Source: Phoenix dactylifera (taxonomy: Eukaryota; Streptophyta; Magnoliopsida; Arecales; Arecaceae). Taken from it: 64,000 bases of DNA. Positions 34,965 through 45,856 of the stretch are shown here, in pieces; position 1 is the stretch's first letter, and each line of letters begins with the position of its first letter. Where the stretch lies: assembly GCF_009389715.1 (NCBI RefSeq), contig NC_052399.1, forward strand, positions 8,496,585-8,560,584, written 5' to 3'. Under the pieces are notes generated by a model. It ran no database searches. It worked only from the letters and a program-made list of their open reading frames with translations, and was not told the origin of the DNA. The position numbers and the translations under genes are program-made.

Positions 34965-36146
34965 CTATCGAGGCGGGCTTCTCAGTCGGGGGAGGTTCTT
35001 CTCTCGGCGGGGGGATCGGCTTCTTTGGCGGCCGCGCTCCTCACGGCGTTTCTTCTGCTTCCTTGAGGCAGGTTCAATCGCACCCCGCCTGGAGGCGATA
35101 GCCTCCTCGGCCTTAGCGTACTTCCGGGCTCGGGCCAACATCTCGGTGAAGTCGGCCGGAAAGCTCTTCTCGATAGAGAAGAGGAATCGATAAGAGCGAG
35201 CCCCAGTCTTTAGAGCCGACATGGCTATTGACTGGTCCAGCTCGCAGACTTCCCACGTGGCGGCGGTAAAGCGGTCTAGATACTCCTTGAGGGATTCCCC
35301 CTCCTTCTGTTTGATATCCAGGAGGGAGTCCGACGTCCGCCGTTGGCGTCGGCTGGCAGCAAAATTGGTAGCAAACTGCCTGCCGAGTTGCTCGAAGGAA
35401 GATACCGTGCTCGGCTTTAGCCCAGAAAACCAAAGCCGAGCTATCCCTCGAAGAGTCGTCGGGAAGGCCTTACAAAATACGGCCTCCGAGGATCCTTGCA
35501 GGGCCATGAGAGCCCGGTAGCTCTCCAAATGGTCGAGGGGGTCGGTGACTCCGCTGTAGGGCTCCACTTGAGGCATCTTGAACCTCGCGGGGACCGGCTC
35601 ATCCTCGATCTGGCGGAAGAAGGGGGACTTTGTGGTAAATTCAAAATCCCCCTCTTGTCTTGCCTTCTTGCTGTGGAGCGCTTCGATCTGGCGCTCCAAG
35701 TGCTCGACTTTCCTGTCGAGCTCCCCAACCCGAGGAATCGTCACCGTGGTTTGCTCCGGCTCACGGTGGTCTGGGGCTGACTCGGCTTCAGAGGGTTGGG
35801 GTCTTCTGTTGAGACCTTCCCCCGGCAGCTCTCTCTGGGGGGAGGCCCGCCCTTCGTTGTTGGCCCTGGAGGAGCCATGAAGATTCTGGCCTTGGAGAAT
35901 CGGGCCGTTGGGAGAAAACTCCGGCAAGATCTGGGCCTGCGGGGGGAGCGTTGGTAAGGCCTCCTCGCGCCGCAGGCCTTGGACGGTAGCGGCCAGGGCC
36001 TGGACTTGCTGCACCAGGGCACTGAATTGCTCCGGCTGGACCTGAGGAACTGGGTCAGCCGGAGTAGGTGAATTCTGGACGGAGTGTTCAGGACTCTGTG
36101 GGGGACGCCGGGAGATGTTGGAGGCTCCCTTACTTCTCAACTTCAT
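34965..36146 (-). pseudogene. Tat gag
   Basis: The likely start is ATG at 36,144-36,146, the first ATG after the primer-binding site (MKLRSKGASN). An open frame extends further upstream into the LTR but is unlikely to be used. A Pro/Gln/Ser-rich N-terminus and a short coiled coil (LDRKVEHLERQIEALHSKK) precede a retrotransposon gag domain with DPLDHLESYRALMALQ, ARLWFSGLKPSTVSSF and KQKEGESLKEYLDRFT. A very basic Arg/Ser tail (RRGAIEPASRKQKKRREERG) ends at the in-frame TAG. Gag forms the virus-like particle. Confidence 0.88.
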
Positions 36147-36160
36147 GATCGCGACTCGGG

Positions 36161-36177
36161 CCCTTCCTCTAGCGCCA
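36161..36177 (-). promoter_or_regulatory. Primer-binding site of the Tat element
   Basis: Two bases inside the 5' LTR the minus strand reads TGGCGCTAGAGGAAGGG. The leading TGG fits a tRNA 3' CCA end. The tRNA was not identified from sequence alone. It is clearly not the initiator-Met type used by the two nested elements. Confidence 0.6.
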
Positions 36178-36179
36178 AC

Positions 36180-37006
36180 TGTTGCTGGAAATTGGACCTG
36201 GGGGCGGTCGTCGGTTGAGGAGGGGGAGCGGTCGGTGGACACAGGAGAGTGGCGGTCCGTCGGCGAGCGGCGTCCTCCGTCGGGGTGCCTGCAGAAAAGC
36301 CGGTGGCCGGGTTTTCCGGCGCCGGCCCTCCGATGCTTAAGTCAGAGGGGGGGAAACTGCGTTTAAAGGAGAAAGGAGAGAAGTTTTTCAGAGTTTCCTG
36401 TGTTCAACCCCCCTTGAGAAGCAAGGGTCCCCTTTTTATAGGGGGGTCGGATTACCTGTGATGTGATTGGGCGAGACCGTCGTACGGCTCGGCACGTTGC
36501 TTGGACTGGCACACGATCAGGTGAATCATTGCATTGATGTCGGAGGTGAGGCCGGGGTCAGAGACTTATCACGGCTGACAGGACCCTGCTGAGCTGATTT
36601 GCCGTGGAGAGTTGAGGATCCGTAGATAATAGGAGCCATGCGCATTAATTGTTGAGTAAGCCGGAGATGCGCATTAATTGTTGAGTAAGCCGGAGATGCG
36701 CATTAATTGTTGAGTAAGTCGGAGACGTGCATTAATTGTTGAGTGAACCGTGGGTTTGCGGAGATCATGCGTAATAAATGCTGGGGCAGTGGCAGGATAT
36801 GGCCCTCGGCCGGACCTCGGAAGGGTACGGCTGTGGTAGGTGGGCGACAAGGACGGACCTCCGAGGTCGGGAACTCTCTAGGTCGGACGTTCTGAGGTCG
36901 GACGTTCCGAGGTCGGGCGCCGACCTTGGTCGTCCAAGATCGGCAGACATGCAGTCTTCTAGTGGCGAGGTTGCTATGTTCTGGGGAAAACCGCATTCCC
37001 CCAACA
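36180..37006 (-). repeat. Tat element 5' LTR (right copy)
   Basis: 827 bp. Would drive the minus-strand gag-pol transcript. TATA-like TATAAAAA (minus) at 36,433-36,440. The same 29-bp repeats and GAGGTCGG motifs are present as in the left copy. Confidence 0.95.
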
Positions 37007-37011
37007 ATCAC
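37007..37011. repeat. Target-site duplication of the Tat element, right copy (ATCAC)
   Basis: Identical to 7,679-7,683. Confidence 0.95.
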
Positions 37012-37719
37012 CATGTAAATACACAGAGTTCTAGAGTTGATAATAGGCATGGCTTGGGCGCAAAAAAATATCAACTTTAAATATATCCAGCCTAAAATTT
37101 GTCTAAAAATGAATATAGTTTACACTCAAGGCTCGGATTATGATCAACTCTAATCTAGATCATTTGTCTTTGAGACTTCTTAAGAATCTAATGACAGGTA
37201 TGACATTTACCATGCGAAGAACTCTCTCAAGCCTCTCTCAGTACATTCAATCCAACATAAATGAATATAAAAATAAATATGCAGATACTAATCGCTTATC
37301 GCAAACAGCTTCTTAGGTAGCCAGTCCATGGATCTCATTGCAAATATACTTTTATTTATGTAAATTTGCTCCCAAGCATTCAAATGTCCATAATTTACTA
37401 CCAAAGGGAGCACTCGATACAATTATCAAACTTATTTAATAATTTTAGTAGGTGAGATCATAACCATTTTTTTAAAATAAATAATATGTTAGCGGAATCC
37501 CGTCGAGCGAGATGTTCCCATAAGGGTATTTTCGTCATCTAAAAAGCTCGTGCCTTGCCAACCGAGTTCGTCCACTTTAAACGAGATCACAACCGTCGTT
37601 TTCTGATCCAACGTATCAGACGGTCGAAACCATCTCGCTATCAGCGATACAGCGAATCCCGATTTCGAACCGAACCCCCTTCGCCATTTATAACCTCCTT
37701 CCCGGGCAAGCCACAGCTT

Positions 37720-37720
<1 letters not shown>

Positions 37721-37791
<71 letters not shown>
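37721..37791. repeat. (CA)n microsatellite, about 70 bp
   Basis: Perfect CA dinucleotide tract. Thr-His and Val-Cys reading frames over it are artefacts. Confidence 0.97.
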
Positions 37792-37795
<4 letters not shown>

Positions 37796-38855
37796 GATAA
37801 GGGCTCACCGCCTCTCCAAAGGGGGAAGAATTCGGAGGGAGACGAGAAGATCTGATCCAAACGCCGTCGATTTGGCGATCGGACGGTCAGTATCACCTAA
37901 TTCTTGGAATCGTCGGCGCGTTCTTCATGGTTTCTTGATCCGATCTCCAGGTTCGATCACGATTCAAGAAATTCTCCCAAAGTTTCCCCGATTTTTCATT
38001 TCAGGAAATCGTTTTTGATGGTATATTTTGTGGAAATTGACTCGATCTTTTCCTAATTCTTTAGCAATCTAGATGTTACCGAGCTTTATTGTAATCATCT
38101 GCTACATAAGATTAGTTCTTTTTTTTTTAGCACATCACAAGATTAGTTTCCTGAAAGAGATTAGAGCATAAAGATGCTGATATTTCTCTCTGATTCAAAG
38201 AAATATTCTGAAAATTTGAAAGGAAAATCGGAAAACGATCTGGAAATCGAGGTTTGGTTTTAATTTGTTGGGAATGTTGTTCTGGTGCTCTCGCGTTCTC
38301 CCCTGAATGCCCTCAAATGCTAGGTAACATCCTCTCTTCTATTTCTTGAATAGGTGAAAAATAACAAAAGGAAGAAAAGACCATCAACTGAAGAAAACCC
38401 TCGCTCTTATCTTTAAATTATAACCTTTCATTGAATTTATTTTTTATTTTTTCATTTTTTGTGAATTCGATCATGCAGTGTACAGTATCTGGCACTTTGA
38501 GTTCATTTGGAGTTGCTGCATATATTTCTTGGGTTCTGAATTGATTTGAGTCTTTTCAGCAGATGGTGGTTTGATATCAACTGTTATAAGTTCTTGTCCT
38601 CAATTTAATAATGAATTCTGAGAAGCCTTTTGCAGTGCATCAGAGCATGATTTTTTTAGACATGACCGCAGAATATACAATCTATAAAAACTTGAACACT
38701 TTCAGGATTGTTGCATATTTTTCTTGGGCTGTTGATTAATTTTGAGTAATGTCAGTTTCCTTCTTCCCCTTGTTGAGCATTGATAGAAAGCTAAGGCAAT
38801 AGATTTTAATGAGTTGGAGGCAAGTGAAGGACTTTGAAGTGTGGATTGCAATATT

Positions 38856-39002
38856 ATGGTGTTGAAATCATTCCTTAATCACACTCATGATCCGACTCCT
38901 AGTGCTGTTCGCTGTGGCACTTTGAAATGTAAGAAACGTAAAATTTTTCCTTCATTGAACCTTGAAGCTTCTACTAGTCTTGTTTCTGGCTTCTCAGATT
39001 AA
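38856..39002 (+). CDS. Possible short coding exon, unrecognised
   Basis: ATG at 38,856 opens 48 codons beginning MVLKSFLNHTHDPTPSAVRC and ending with TAA at 39,000. A good donor-like AATGTAAGA lies inside it at about 38,928, so only the first 24 or so codons might be coding, spliced to an unseen exon. The composition is protein-like rather than AT-rich noise. No family was recognised and no matching downstream exon was found. Confidence 0.22.
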   Translation: MVLKSFLNHTHDPTPSAVRCGTLKCKKRKIFPSLNLEASTSLVSGFSD

Positions 39003-41678
39003 CTGATAATGGATGTCATCGCTGTAGTGTTTTTTTGTGGTGACTCCTAGGTTGTATATAAGACCAATATTTATATTTATCTAGGAGCTTGCTCATTGTT
39101 TATATTGTTTATTAGCCATTCTTGAAGGAGATGAGTGCTCTAGATTTTTTTTTTGATCGTCTAAGATCTAAAGGTGTATGTAATTTCTCAATAAATAGTT
39201 GAGATATTATGTTTAACAATTTGTAAGTTTCTTTTTACCGATAGTGTTCACACTATTCTCTCCTAATTAATCATGTATTATTTTTTAATCATTGAAAATG
39301 TGGCGGAACATGAATATAAGCATATTTGTGACGGTAATGGTCTAATTCCTGTTAGAATCTTGCAGTATCTAAATTGACAGAAACATAAAGCTTTTAGGTT
39401 TGATCAGTTGAATGCTTTTGTTTGTGTTGTCATGATAGAGGTCCTTTGCAAGACAATTATATCAGTATCTGTGATCTCGTTACAAGGTAATCATCAATAA
39501 ATTTTGTTGAGTCTAGACACATGAAATTTCAAACTGACAGTATAATTGTTCTTCCCAAGATTTTTTTAATCTGCACAGTATGCAAACTGGCACTGCTTCC
39601 TGTATTATTTCTCTTGGTTTATGTATCCCTTTTGCCCGCTTTCCTATTGAGTATGTAGAAAACCAAATTTTGTCAAGTGGCCAAATCTGGTCTTTGGTAT
39701 GGTGTAAACACTATATGAGATATTTGATGGTCTCTAGCCCATATATCAAATTTTATACTATCTCCTCCATGTAAAGGAAAAAATACTGTTCTAGAGAGTT
39801 CTCTTGTGTCAACCAGTGGTCCATCAGCACTGACATTTCATCAGCTAAGAGGCAGTTTGTACTTTTATTGGTAAATGAAGATTTGTAAAAGCTGATCCCA
39901 GAAAGTAGTGTTAGGTTCGTGACTTTAGCATTTAGCACTGTCTCACTAAGGGATATTTAAGACAAATTTTTATAGCTGGGCTGTAGGTCTGTGAGTTCTC
40001 ATATCCAAATCTATGCCCTTATTGACTGAGTAAGGTGGTTGATAAGGTCTAAAACAGAGGGCTGAATGCCAGTATGTTTTGAAGCAATAATCATCAGGCT
40101 TTTAACATTGTGTTGTGTCATATTTTGGGCACATCTAGGGTTTACTCTCAAGTACTGAACATGAGGTCTGTGATTAGCGCTTCTTTTCTAATACTTATTT
40201 TGTTTCTTTTTAGCAATGGAAGCCAGAACTTCTGCTGAGATTTCAGACCATGTCTATAAGAATCATTTCCATTTTAGATAGCATTTGCTAGATTTGCTTA
40301 AGTGGGTAGCGTAGCAAGCTGAACACAATCCAAGCTTATTCATTATAGAGCAAAAGGATAATGTAAAATTAACCAATTATTCAGGACATCTCTAGGGGAA
40401 AATAATTGAACATCTGTACTCTTGTCCCATCTTTATTATTGTGAAAAATGCATTATTTTTGCAGTGTTTTTTTTAAGCTATGATTTTGATGTACTATCCT
40501 CTCAAAAAAAAAAAAAAAATGAAGCACTACGTATGATGCCAGGAACTTACTGTAGTCAATTATAATCCATACATAGATCTGCTAAATACTTACTGTAGTC
40601 AATTATAATCCATACATAGATCTGCTAAATAAGTTACATATCTTATTGGCTATTGGAACAAGGAATAATTAATCTTGGACACAATGCAGGGAGATGTAGT
40701 TCATATTAATGTTGTAGCATGAATTTGAGTAGGGAAGGTTTATTTTTGTCAACAGGAGTGATCCCCTCTAGCACCCTAGAGTTAGTGTATTGTGTTGTAT
40801 GCTGCTTCATAGTTATTGGAAATTCCTTTAGAAAGGGATGTTCATTATTTTACGTCTGAGTTATATGTCATCTGAAGTGTGGTTCTGCCTTCAAATGTGT
40901 TGTAGAGTGACTTGCATGATGTTTGGCATTCTACTAGAGGTTCTGCAAATTTTAGGACATGGGAGATTTGCAGTATTTTTGCCAGATTTGAAGAATTATC
41001 ACTCATGTACTGGTTATGTTAATCATCTGTCAGGTGGATCTACGACATTTTTCACAAAAATAAACTGTTTTTATAAAAATCGCTTCAGTAGATGGTTTGG
41101 GTTAGCTGCATTATTGCATGATCAGTTTATATATAAATTATGAAGCCGTGAGTAATATTTTCTTATCATGTGCAATGTGTCGCATAAGCTCAAGAGAACA
41201 ATATGCGTGTATTTTGGGTTTGTCTTCCTACAACACTATTATGATAAACAAAAGACTGCTAACTTCATTTATTACGTTTTGGTTTCCAGTTCTCTTCTCA
41301 AGCTTCGTCTACTCTTCTCTTAACATTCTTATCCACTGTTGTTGCGTTACCATTAAAATTTTAGCAATTTGTACAATCTGCTGTTTTTTCTTGAATTTTC
41401 TTCTCCATTTTGTTAGAAAAAAATACAGGCAATAAATCTAGGAATCAAATCGAATTGGCACTCCAAAATTCAATGAACCGATTCAGTTATTTTTCTGTTT
41501 CTATTTTTCTTTAAGTTTGAAATTTAAATTATCGCTTCTTTTTGGGTCTTTGTTAAAACTTGTGAATTTCTGACAGGGAGGAGGCCATTCAGGCAAGCAG
41601 GAGGGTAATTCGGTCATTTCAGATGCTTATTATCACGTCCCCTGGCTAACCAACTCGTCGTCTCGTCCTAAGTACACA

Positions 41679-41685
41679 TATAAAG
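41679..41685 (+). promoter_or_regulatory. TATA box of the CCCH gene
   Basis: TATAAAG in the context CACATATAAAGGGC, 58 bases before the ATG at 41,737. This predicts a very short 5' UTR of about 25-30 bases. Confidence 0.6.
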
Positions 41686-41736
41686 GGCATTGACGTGATT
41701 TGAAGTGAAGCGTCCCGCGGGGGAAGTATAGAGTCG

Positions 41737-44324
41737 ATGACGGAGAGATACGTCTCCATGAACGTGGGCAGCAGCACCGGCACCGATCAGACGGCCAGCA
41801 GTGGCGGATCCGTATCGTGGCTGGACTCATCTGCCGCCCGGCTGCCGCGCTTCTCCTCCCCGACCTCCAACGCATTCCTCACCCCGGCCTTCAACGCCTG
41901 CGCCGCGAACCCCAAGTCCACCGGCTCCCCCGACGTCGACCCCTCCCTCCTCCGGTACACCCGCTCCCGCCTCCCCCTCTCCGTCTCCTCCTCCTCCGCC
42001 TCCAACTCCCCCGGCCCCCACTCCACGGCCCGGAAGCGCCTCCACCGCCTCCTCTACCTCCGCTCCTCCCTCAGCTCCCTTTCGTCATCATCGCCGCTTT
42101 CTCCCATCGAGAACCTTCCTTCGGCGCTCGCGAGGTCGCCGAAGATGTACAAGACGCCGGTGAAGGTGGAGGTGGAGGAGGACGTGCTGGTCATGGACGG
42201 GGTCCTCGTCACCGATTCCGAATCGGCCCGGCCGAGGTCGTCGGTCTCCGAGTTCGGATCGACCGGGTCGTCATCGTCCTCGTCTTCAGCCAATGATGGC
42301 GGCGGCAATAGTCTCTACAAGACGGAGATCTGCCGGTCGTGGGACGAATTGGGGTTCTGCCGTTACGGTTCCAAGTGCCAGGTTGGTCTCTCTCTCTCTC
42401 TCTCCCCCCCAAAATGGATATAATCTTGCTATCCTTGACAGGCCTCATCATAATATGGGACGCTTGACCAATTCTCTTGGTTTCAAATTTTGTAGTATGC
42501 TCACGGGAAGGAGGAACTGCGCGGCACTCGCAGTACGAGGCCAAAATCAGAGGTAATTTTAAATCTCATCTTCGTTGATGTTGCATGTTGCATAAATATT
42601 GATTTACTCGCTGTGTTCCTCTACAGCCGCTGAATTTAGAAATGAACTTTTTTCACTTTATAAAACTGCACATCTCAATAGGATAAAAAAATGTACGCGT
42701 AATGCAGTTGTAACCGATACGAAATATTCTGCACCAAATTTGAAGTGCATCTCCGAGTCAGTCCTTGCAGCAATCATGGAAACCAAAGGCAATACTAAAG
42801 TTTTTTTTTTTTTTTCTCCCGTTCCTTTAATTTAAACTATAAAGGTAGATTTTAGCTTTTAGCCATAATGAATTTATAAATTTATCCTAATAAAGAATTG
42901 CGTTTGATCCTTTTAAATTTTAAAAAGATAATGGAAATCTCTATTCAAGGTTTTTAGCTGTCCTTGTACAAGTGGTGGAATGACATTGACTTTGTCTATA
43001 AAAAAATCATGAAATCCTGATTAAACTATAGTTTTAGTGAAAAATACACTTCACACCTCATCACTGCCAGTTAGGAGCTATTGGCCGAGGGTTCCAGATC
43101 AACGAAACTGGTGCCAAAAGTCACTTCACGAAGTGAAGGCCAATAGTGCAAGCTGCTCTCCATGTGCCAATATAATAATTCCAAGTTATATAATTAGGCG
43201 CTAAGTAAAAATATGCAGGTAGCTATAGCATCGGTCTTTGTTTAAAAGAAAATGTTATTTTAAGACGAAAGTCAAAATTGAACAGCCGATCATTTGTAAT
43301 TGATGGTAAAATAGCTACCATTTTGTTATTGTGTTACTTTATAAATGATGTCTGGTTTGTGTATTGACTTCATATTATCTAATTGGATGATAATTTTTCA
43401 ATGCGAGTTTGTTACTTCTGCTTCACAGCGGTATAATAAATCCAAAATCATGCCTTTTTTGTTATCCAAAACCATGTATTAGAAAATGTTTTTGGTACGC
43501 ACCCACTAATGTGTTATTTGTTTAATAATATTTTCATCACCTCCTATGTTGATTCTGCAATTGTAAGGAGGCACTAAAGTTGGTGCAGAATCATACCGGT
43601 TTATTTATCAATAAATAAATTGCTGATTTTGTTCATAACTAGTTCATAGTCTGGAAGAGCTTGAAGATAAAGTATGAAGATGGTACTTACACAGTTGAGA
43701 ATGATTTATTTAGTACTCATCTTAGTGTATTTTAGAGCTATTTATTATTTTTAATATCTTTTATTTAAGTAATCCATGAGAATATTAGTTGAAAAACTGG
43801 TGCTTTCATGCGTCTTCGCTTGGCAGCGGGCTAAACCGGTTTTGGCGTGGATCAGTTTACTCTCTAGCGGGTCAACGTGCAAAATATATTGGGCATTATA
43901 AGCATGGCATAACGTATATTTTTTTATTTTTGTTTTTTGTTTTCCCTCCTCGCTTGCCAACGAAGTTATAATCCGTATCCTTTGTATAATGTTACAGGTG
44001 GGCGGGCAGAGCGGCAAATCGGTGCCAATTGCTGGGTCGTACGCGTACCGGAACCGATTCCGCTATCACCCCTCGGCGTTTTCGTCGTCGGCGTCGGCGA
44101 CCACCAGAGCTATCGCCGCTCCCGCGGCCAAGGCCACCATAATGAGGGCGGAGGTGGGCTCCACGGCCGTGGCGGCTCCTACAGTCTCTCCAAGGCGATC
44201 ATTATCAGAGCCGTCGTTTATCTGGCCGCCGACCCAAGAGGAGGAGGCGTACATAAACCAGGTGCTCTACGGCCCCAGCCAGCGCCGGAGGCTGCCCGTC
44301 TTCTGTGAGATCTGCCCACAGTGA
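41737..44324 (+). CDS. CCCH zinc-finger protein, tandem-finger family with a degenerate second finger
   Basis: Exons 41737-42381, 42496-42552 and 43998-44324 with GT-AG junctions, all phase 0, give 342 residues. The N-terminal 190 residues are Ser/Pro-rich and largely disordered, with a basic stretch RKRLHRLLYLRSSL. The first finger spans the first intron: SLYKTEICRSW... with Cys199, Cys208, Cys214 and His218 in exact C-x8-C-x5-C-x3-H spacing, then GKEELR. Plant and animal proteins of this tandem type bind AU-rich mRNA 3' UTRs and promote decay, and some act as transcription regulators. In the second-finger position exon 3 reads GSYAYRNRFRYHP, with Gly240, Tyr249 and Phe255 where cysteines are expected. 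The C-terminus ends RRRLPVFCEICPQ. Exon 1 is strongly GC-rich, unlike its surroundings. A missed exon in the 1.4-kb second intron cannot be excluded. Confidence 0.82.
43078..43146. repeat. Inverted repeat in the second CCCH intron
   Basis: CTATTGGCC (43078-43086) and GGCCAATAG (43138-43146) are perfect 9-bp arms. Between them lies a near-perfect palindrome TCACTTCACGAAGTGA (43121-43136). Confidence 0.6.
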
Positions 44325-45856
44325 GTGATGTTTTGCCGCGCCCCTCCATATATTGCTGCCGTGATGTCTCTCGAGTCTCTTCTCCTCACATGCACCTGGG
44401 ATGTGGTGGTAAACTACACACCATCAAAAACCGCGAACCTTTTACTACTGTTGATAACCACAGTAGGTTACTCTCTCTTTATCTCGTTTTATTTCTCCAT
44501 GCTCGATAAAAGAATACGACAGATTACTAGGTCTTCTGACTGTTTCCATGAAATTGTGCTATCTCTGTAAAGTGAGCTGAGTTCTATCATTGCACGTAGC
44601 GGAAGATCACGCACTCTATCAGTATCTGTTCCTTCACTTGTGCAATGCATGTCCGGTATTTTCTGTTTCAATTTCTTCCCTCGTTTTGGAGCTGTCGATT
44701 CCACCAAAACTTATCATACTGCTTAATTGTCAGGTAAAGAAAATCAGCAAGTAGCCCAGCTTTAATGTTTGATTTATAGTTGGACAAGCTGGGCTGCAGC
44801 CCAGTAGTTGCAACCCTTGTATGGACTCTTATACAGGTACCGTAGCTGGGCTGTAGCCCAGTTTGATCCCTGACTTCAAACCAGGCTCAATATTGTTTTT
44901 TTCGGGGGGTAAAGGCTCCTTATTGTCATTCACTGGCAGATTTCACATACTCTTGCAAGCTTGGATTTCCAACGCCACTCTTGCTTCGTTCTTCATTCTT
45001 CTTTCTGGTTCTAATTTGACTTTTGAGCTCATACTCTCGAAAATTTCCTGTTCTTCTTCAGTTTGGTCACCGCGTGACATTTCGTGTTTCGTGTCATGGT
45101 GCGAGCCTATCCAAGATAAATTTGATACACTATTACAAGTTTTTTTAAATCCTAATTGTACTTCCTATTCTAGAGTGGTTTCACATTCCATTGCAGCAGA
45201 AAAGAAAAAGAGTAATTTCACTCCAATTTGAAATACACGAGCCATTTCCGTGAAGAAGAAAAGGTCTCCTGATGCAACTCTCTCCCCCTTTTCACAAAAG
45301 TCCACAAGCACATCAAACCACAGAATCAATCTGTTTTTAGAATAAATTGATTGTGTTAGCAAAAGGAAAAAGAATAATCTGATTGAAAGATGAGAAAAGC
45401 CACAAGAACCATCAAAAATTACCCTCACATGCTTTATTTGAATAAAGAAACCACTGAGACAAGACTCAAACGTACACTTCCTCAAAAAGTAGTACTAACA
45501 CACTACAGTACAATACTGACAGAATTAAGAAACTTCCTTGCAATAAAAAAAAATGATCAATAATACCGGACTAAAACAAACACCTTAGACAGAAAAGTAC
45601 ACTCCGCATTGAGAGTAATCAAACTGAGAGAATAAAAGATCGTTATTGAAGGACTCCTATTAACATACCAGACAAGCAAATATAGCTACCTCGAAAATGA
45701 TGTAATTGCAAGTAGAAACAAACCATTTCAGCCAGCTCTTACAAACACATACTACAAATACAAACCACATTAAGGACAATCTATTTGAAAGGAAAGAACC
45801 ATCGGAGCTAATTCCTACAAACACATTCAGCTACAAATTTATATCTAACAATCGAT
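44325..45856. other. Intergenic region between the convergent CCCH and LEA-like genes
   Basis: No gene was recognised. Contains the palindrome CTGGGCTGCAGCCCAG at 44,789-44,804 and the closely related CTGGGCTGTAGCCCAG at 44,846-44,861. The part next to 45,857 would be the 3' UTR of the LEA-like gene. Confidence 0.5.

Larger units (their letters stand above)
7684..37006 (-). mobile_element. Ty3/gypsy retrotransposon, Tat lineage, carrying two nested insertions
   Basis: The element is bounded by LTRs beginning TGTTG and ending TAACA/CAACA (7684-8509 and 36180-37006) and by a perfect 5-bp duplication. Domain order on the minus strand is gag, protease, RT, RNase H, a second archaeal-type RNase H, integrase, then a tandem array and an oppositely oriented extra gene. 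A second RNase H and an extra antisense gene downstream of integrase are hallmarks of the Tat/Ogre group. A putative primer-binding site starting TGGCGCTAGAGG lies next to the right LTR (36,177 downward). A G-rich polypurine tract lies at 8,510-8,524. Without the copia and chromovirus insertions the element would be about 12.2 kb. The pol frame is broken, so this copy is not autonomous. Confidence 0.95.
37012..41678. other. Gene-poor interval with possible untranslated exons
   Basis: 37,560-37,960 is less AT-rich and looks like a transcribed 5' region: it holds a (CA)n tract and a purine-rich stretch, then GGACGGTCAG near 37,883. No coding exon was recognised downstream. A 43-bp tandem duplication (ACTTACTGTAGTCAATTATA...) occupies about 40,546-40,631. 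The open frame at 40,838-41,143 does not resemble a known protein. The final part is the upstream region of the CCCH gene. Confidence 0.45.

Noticed and set aside
30693-36022. Many plus-strand open frames across the Tat gag-pol region
   Set aside because: They are complementary-frame shadows of the GC-rich minus-strand gag-pol, which has clear domains.
37489-37896. Frames reading Val-Cys or Thr-His across 37.7 kb
   Set aside because: Products of the (CA)n microsatellite.
40838-41143. 101-codon frame upstream of the CCCH gene
   Set aside because: AT-rich, Cys/Phe-heavy composition, no motif and no splice context.
41787-42309. Other-frame ORFs over the first CCCH exon
   Set aside because: GC-rich exon shadows. 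Only the frame with the CCCH finger continues in phase through the splice sites.
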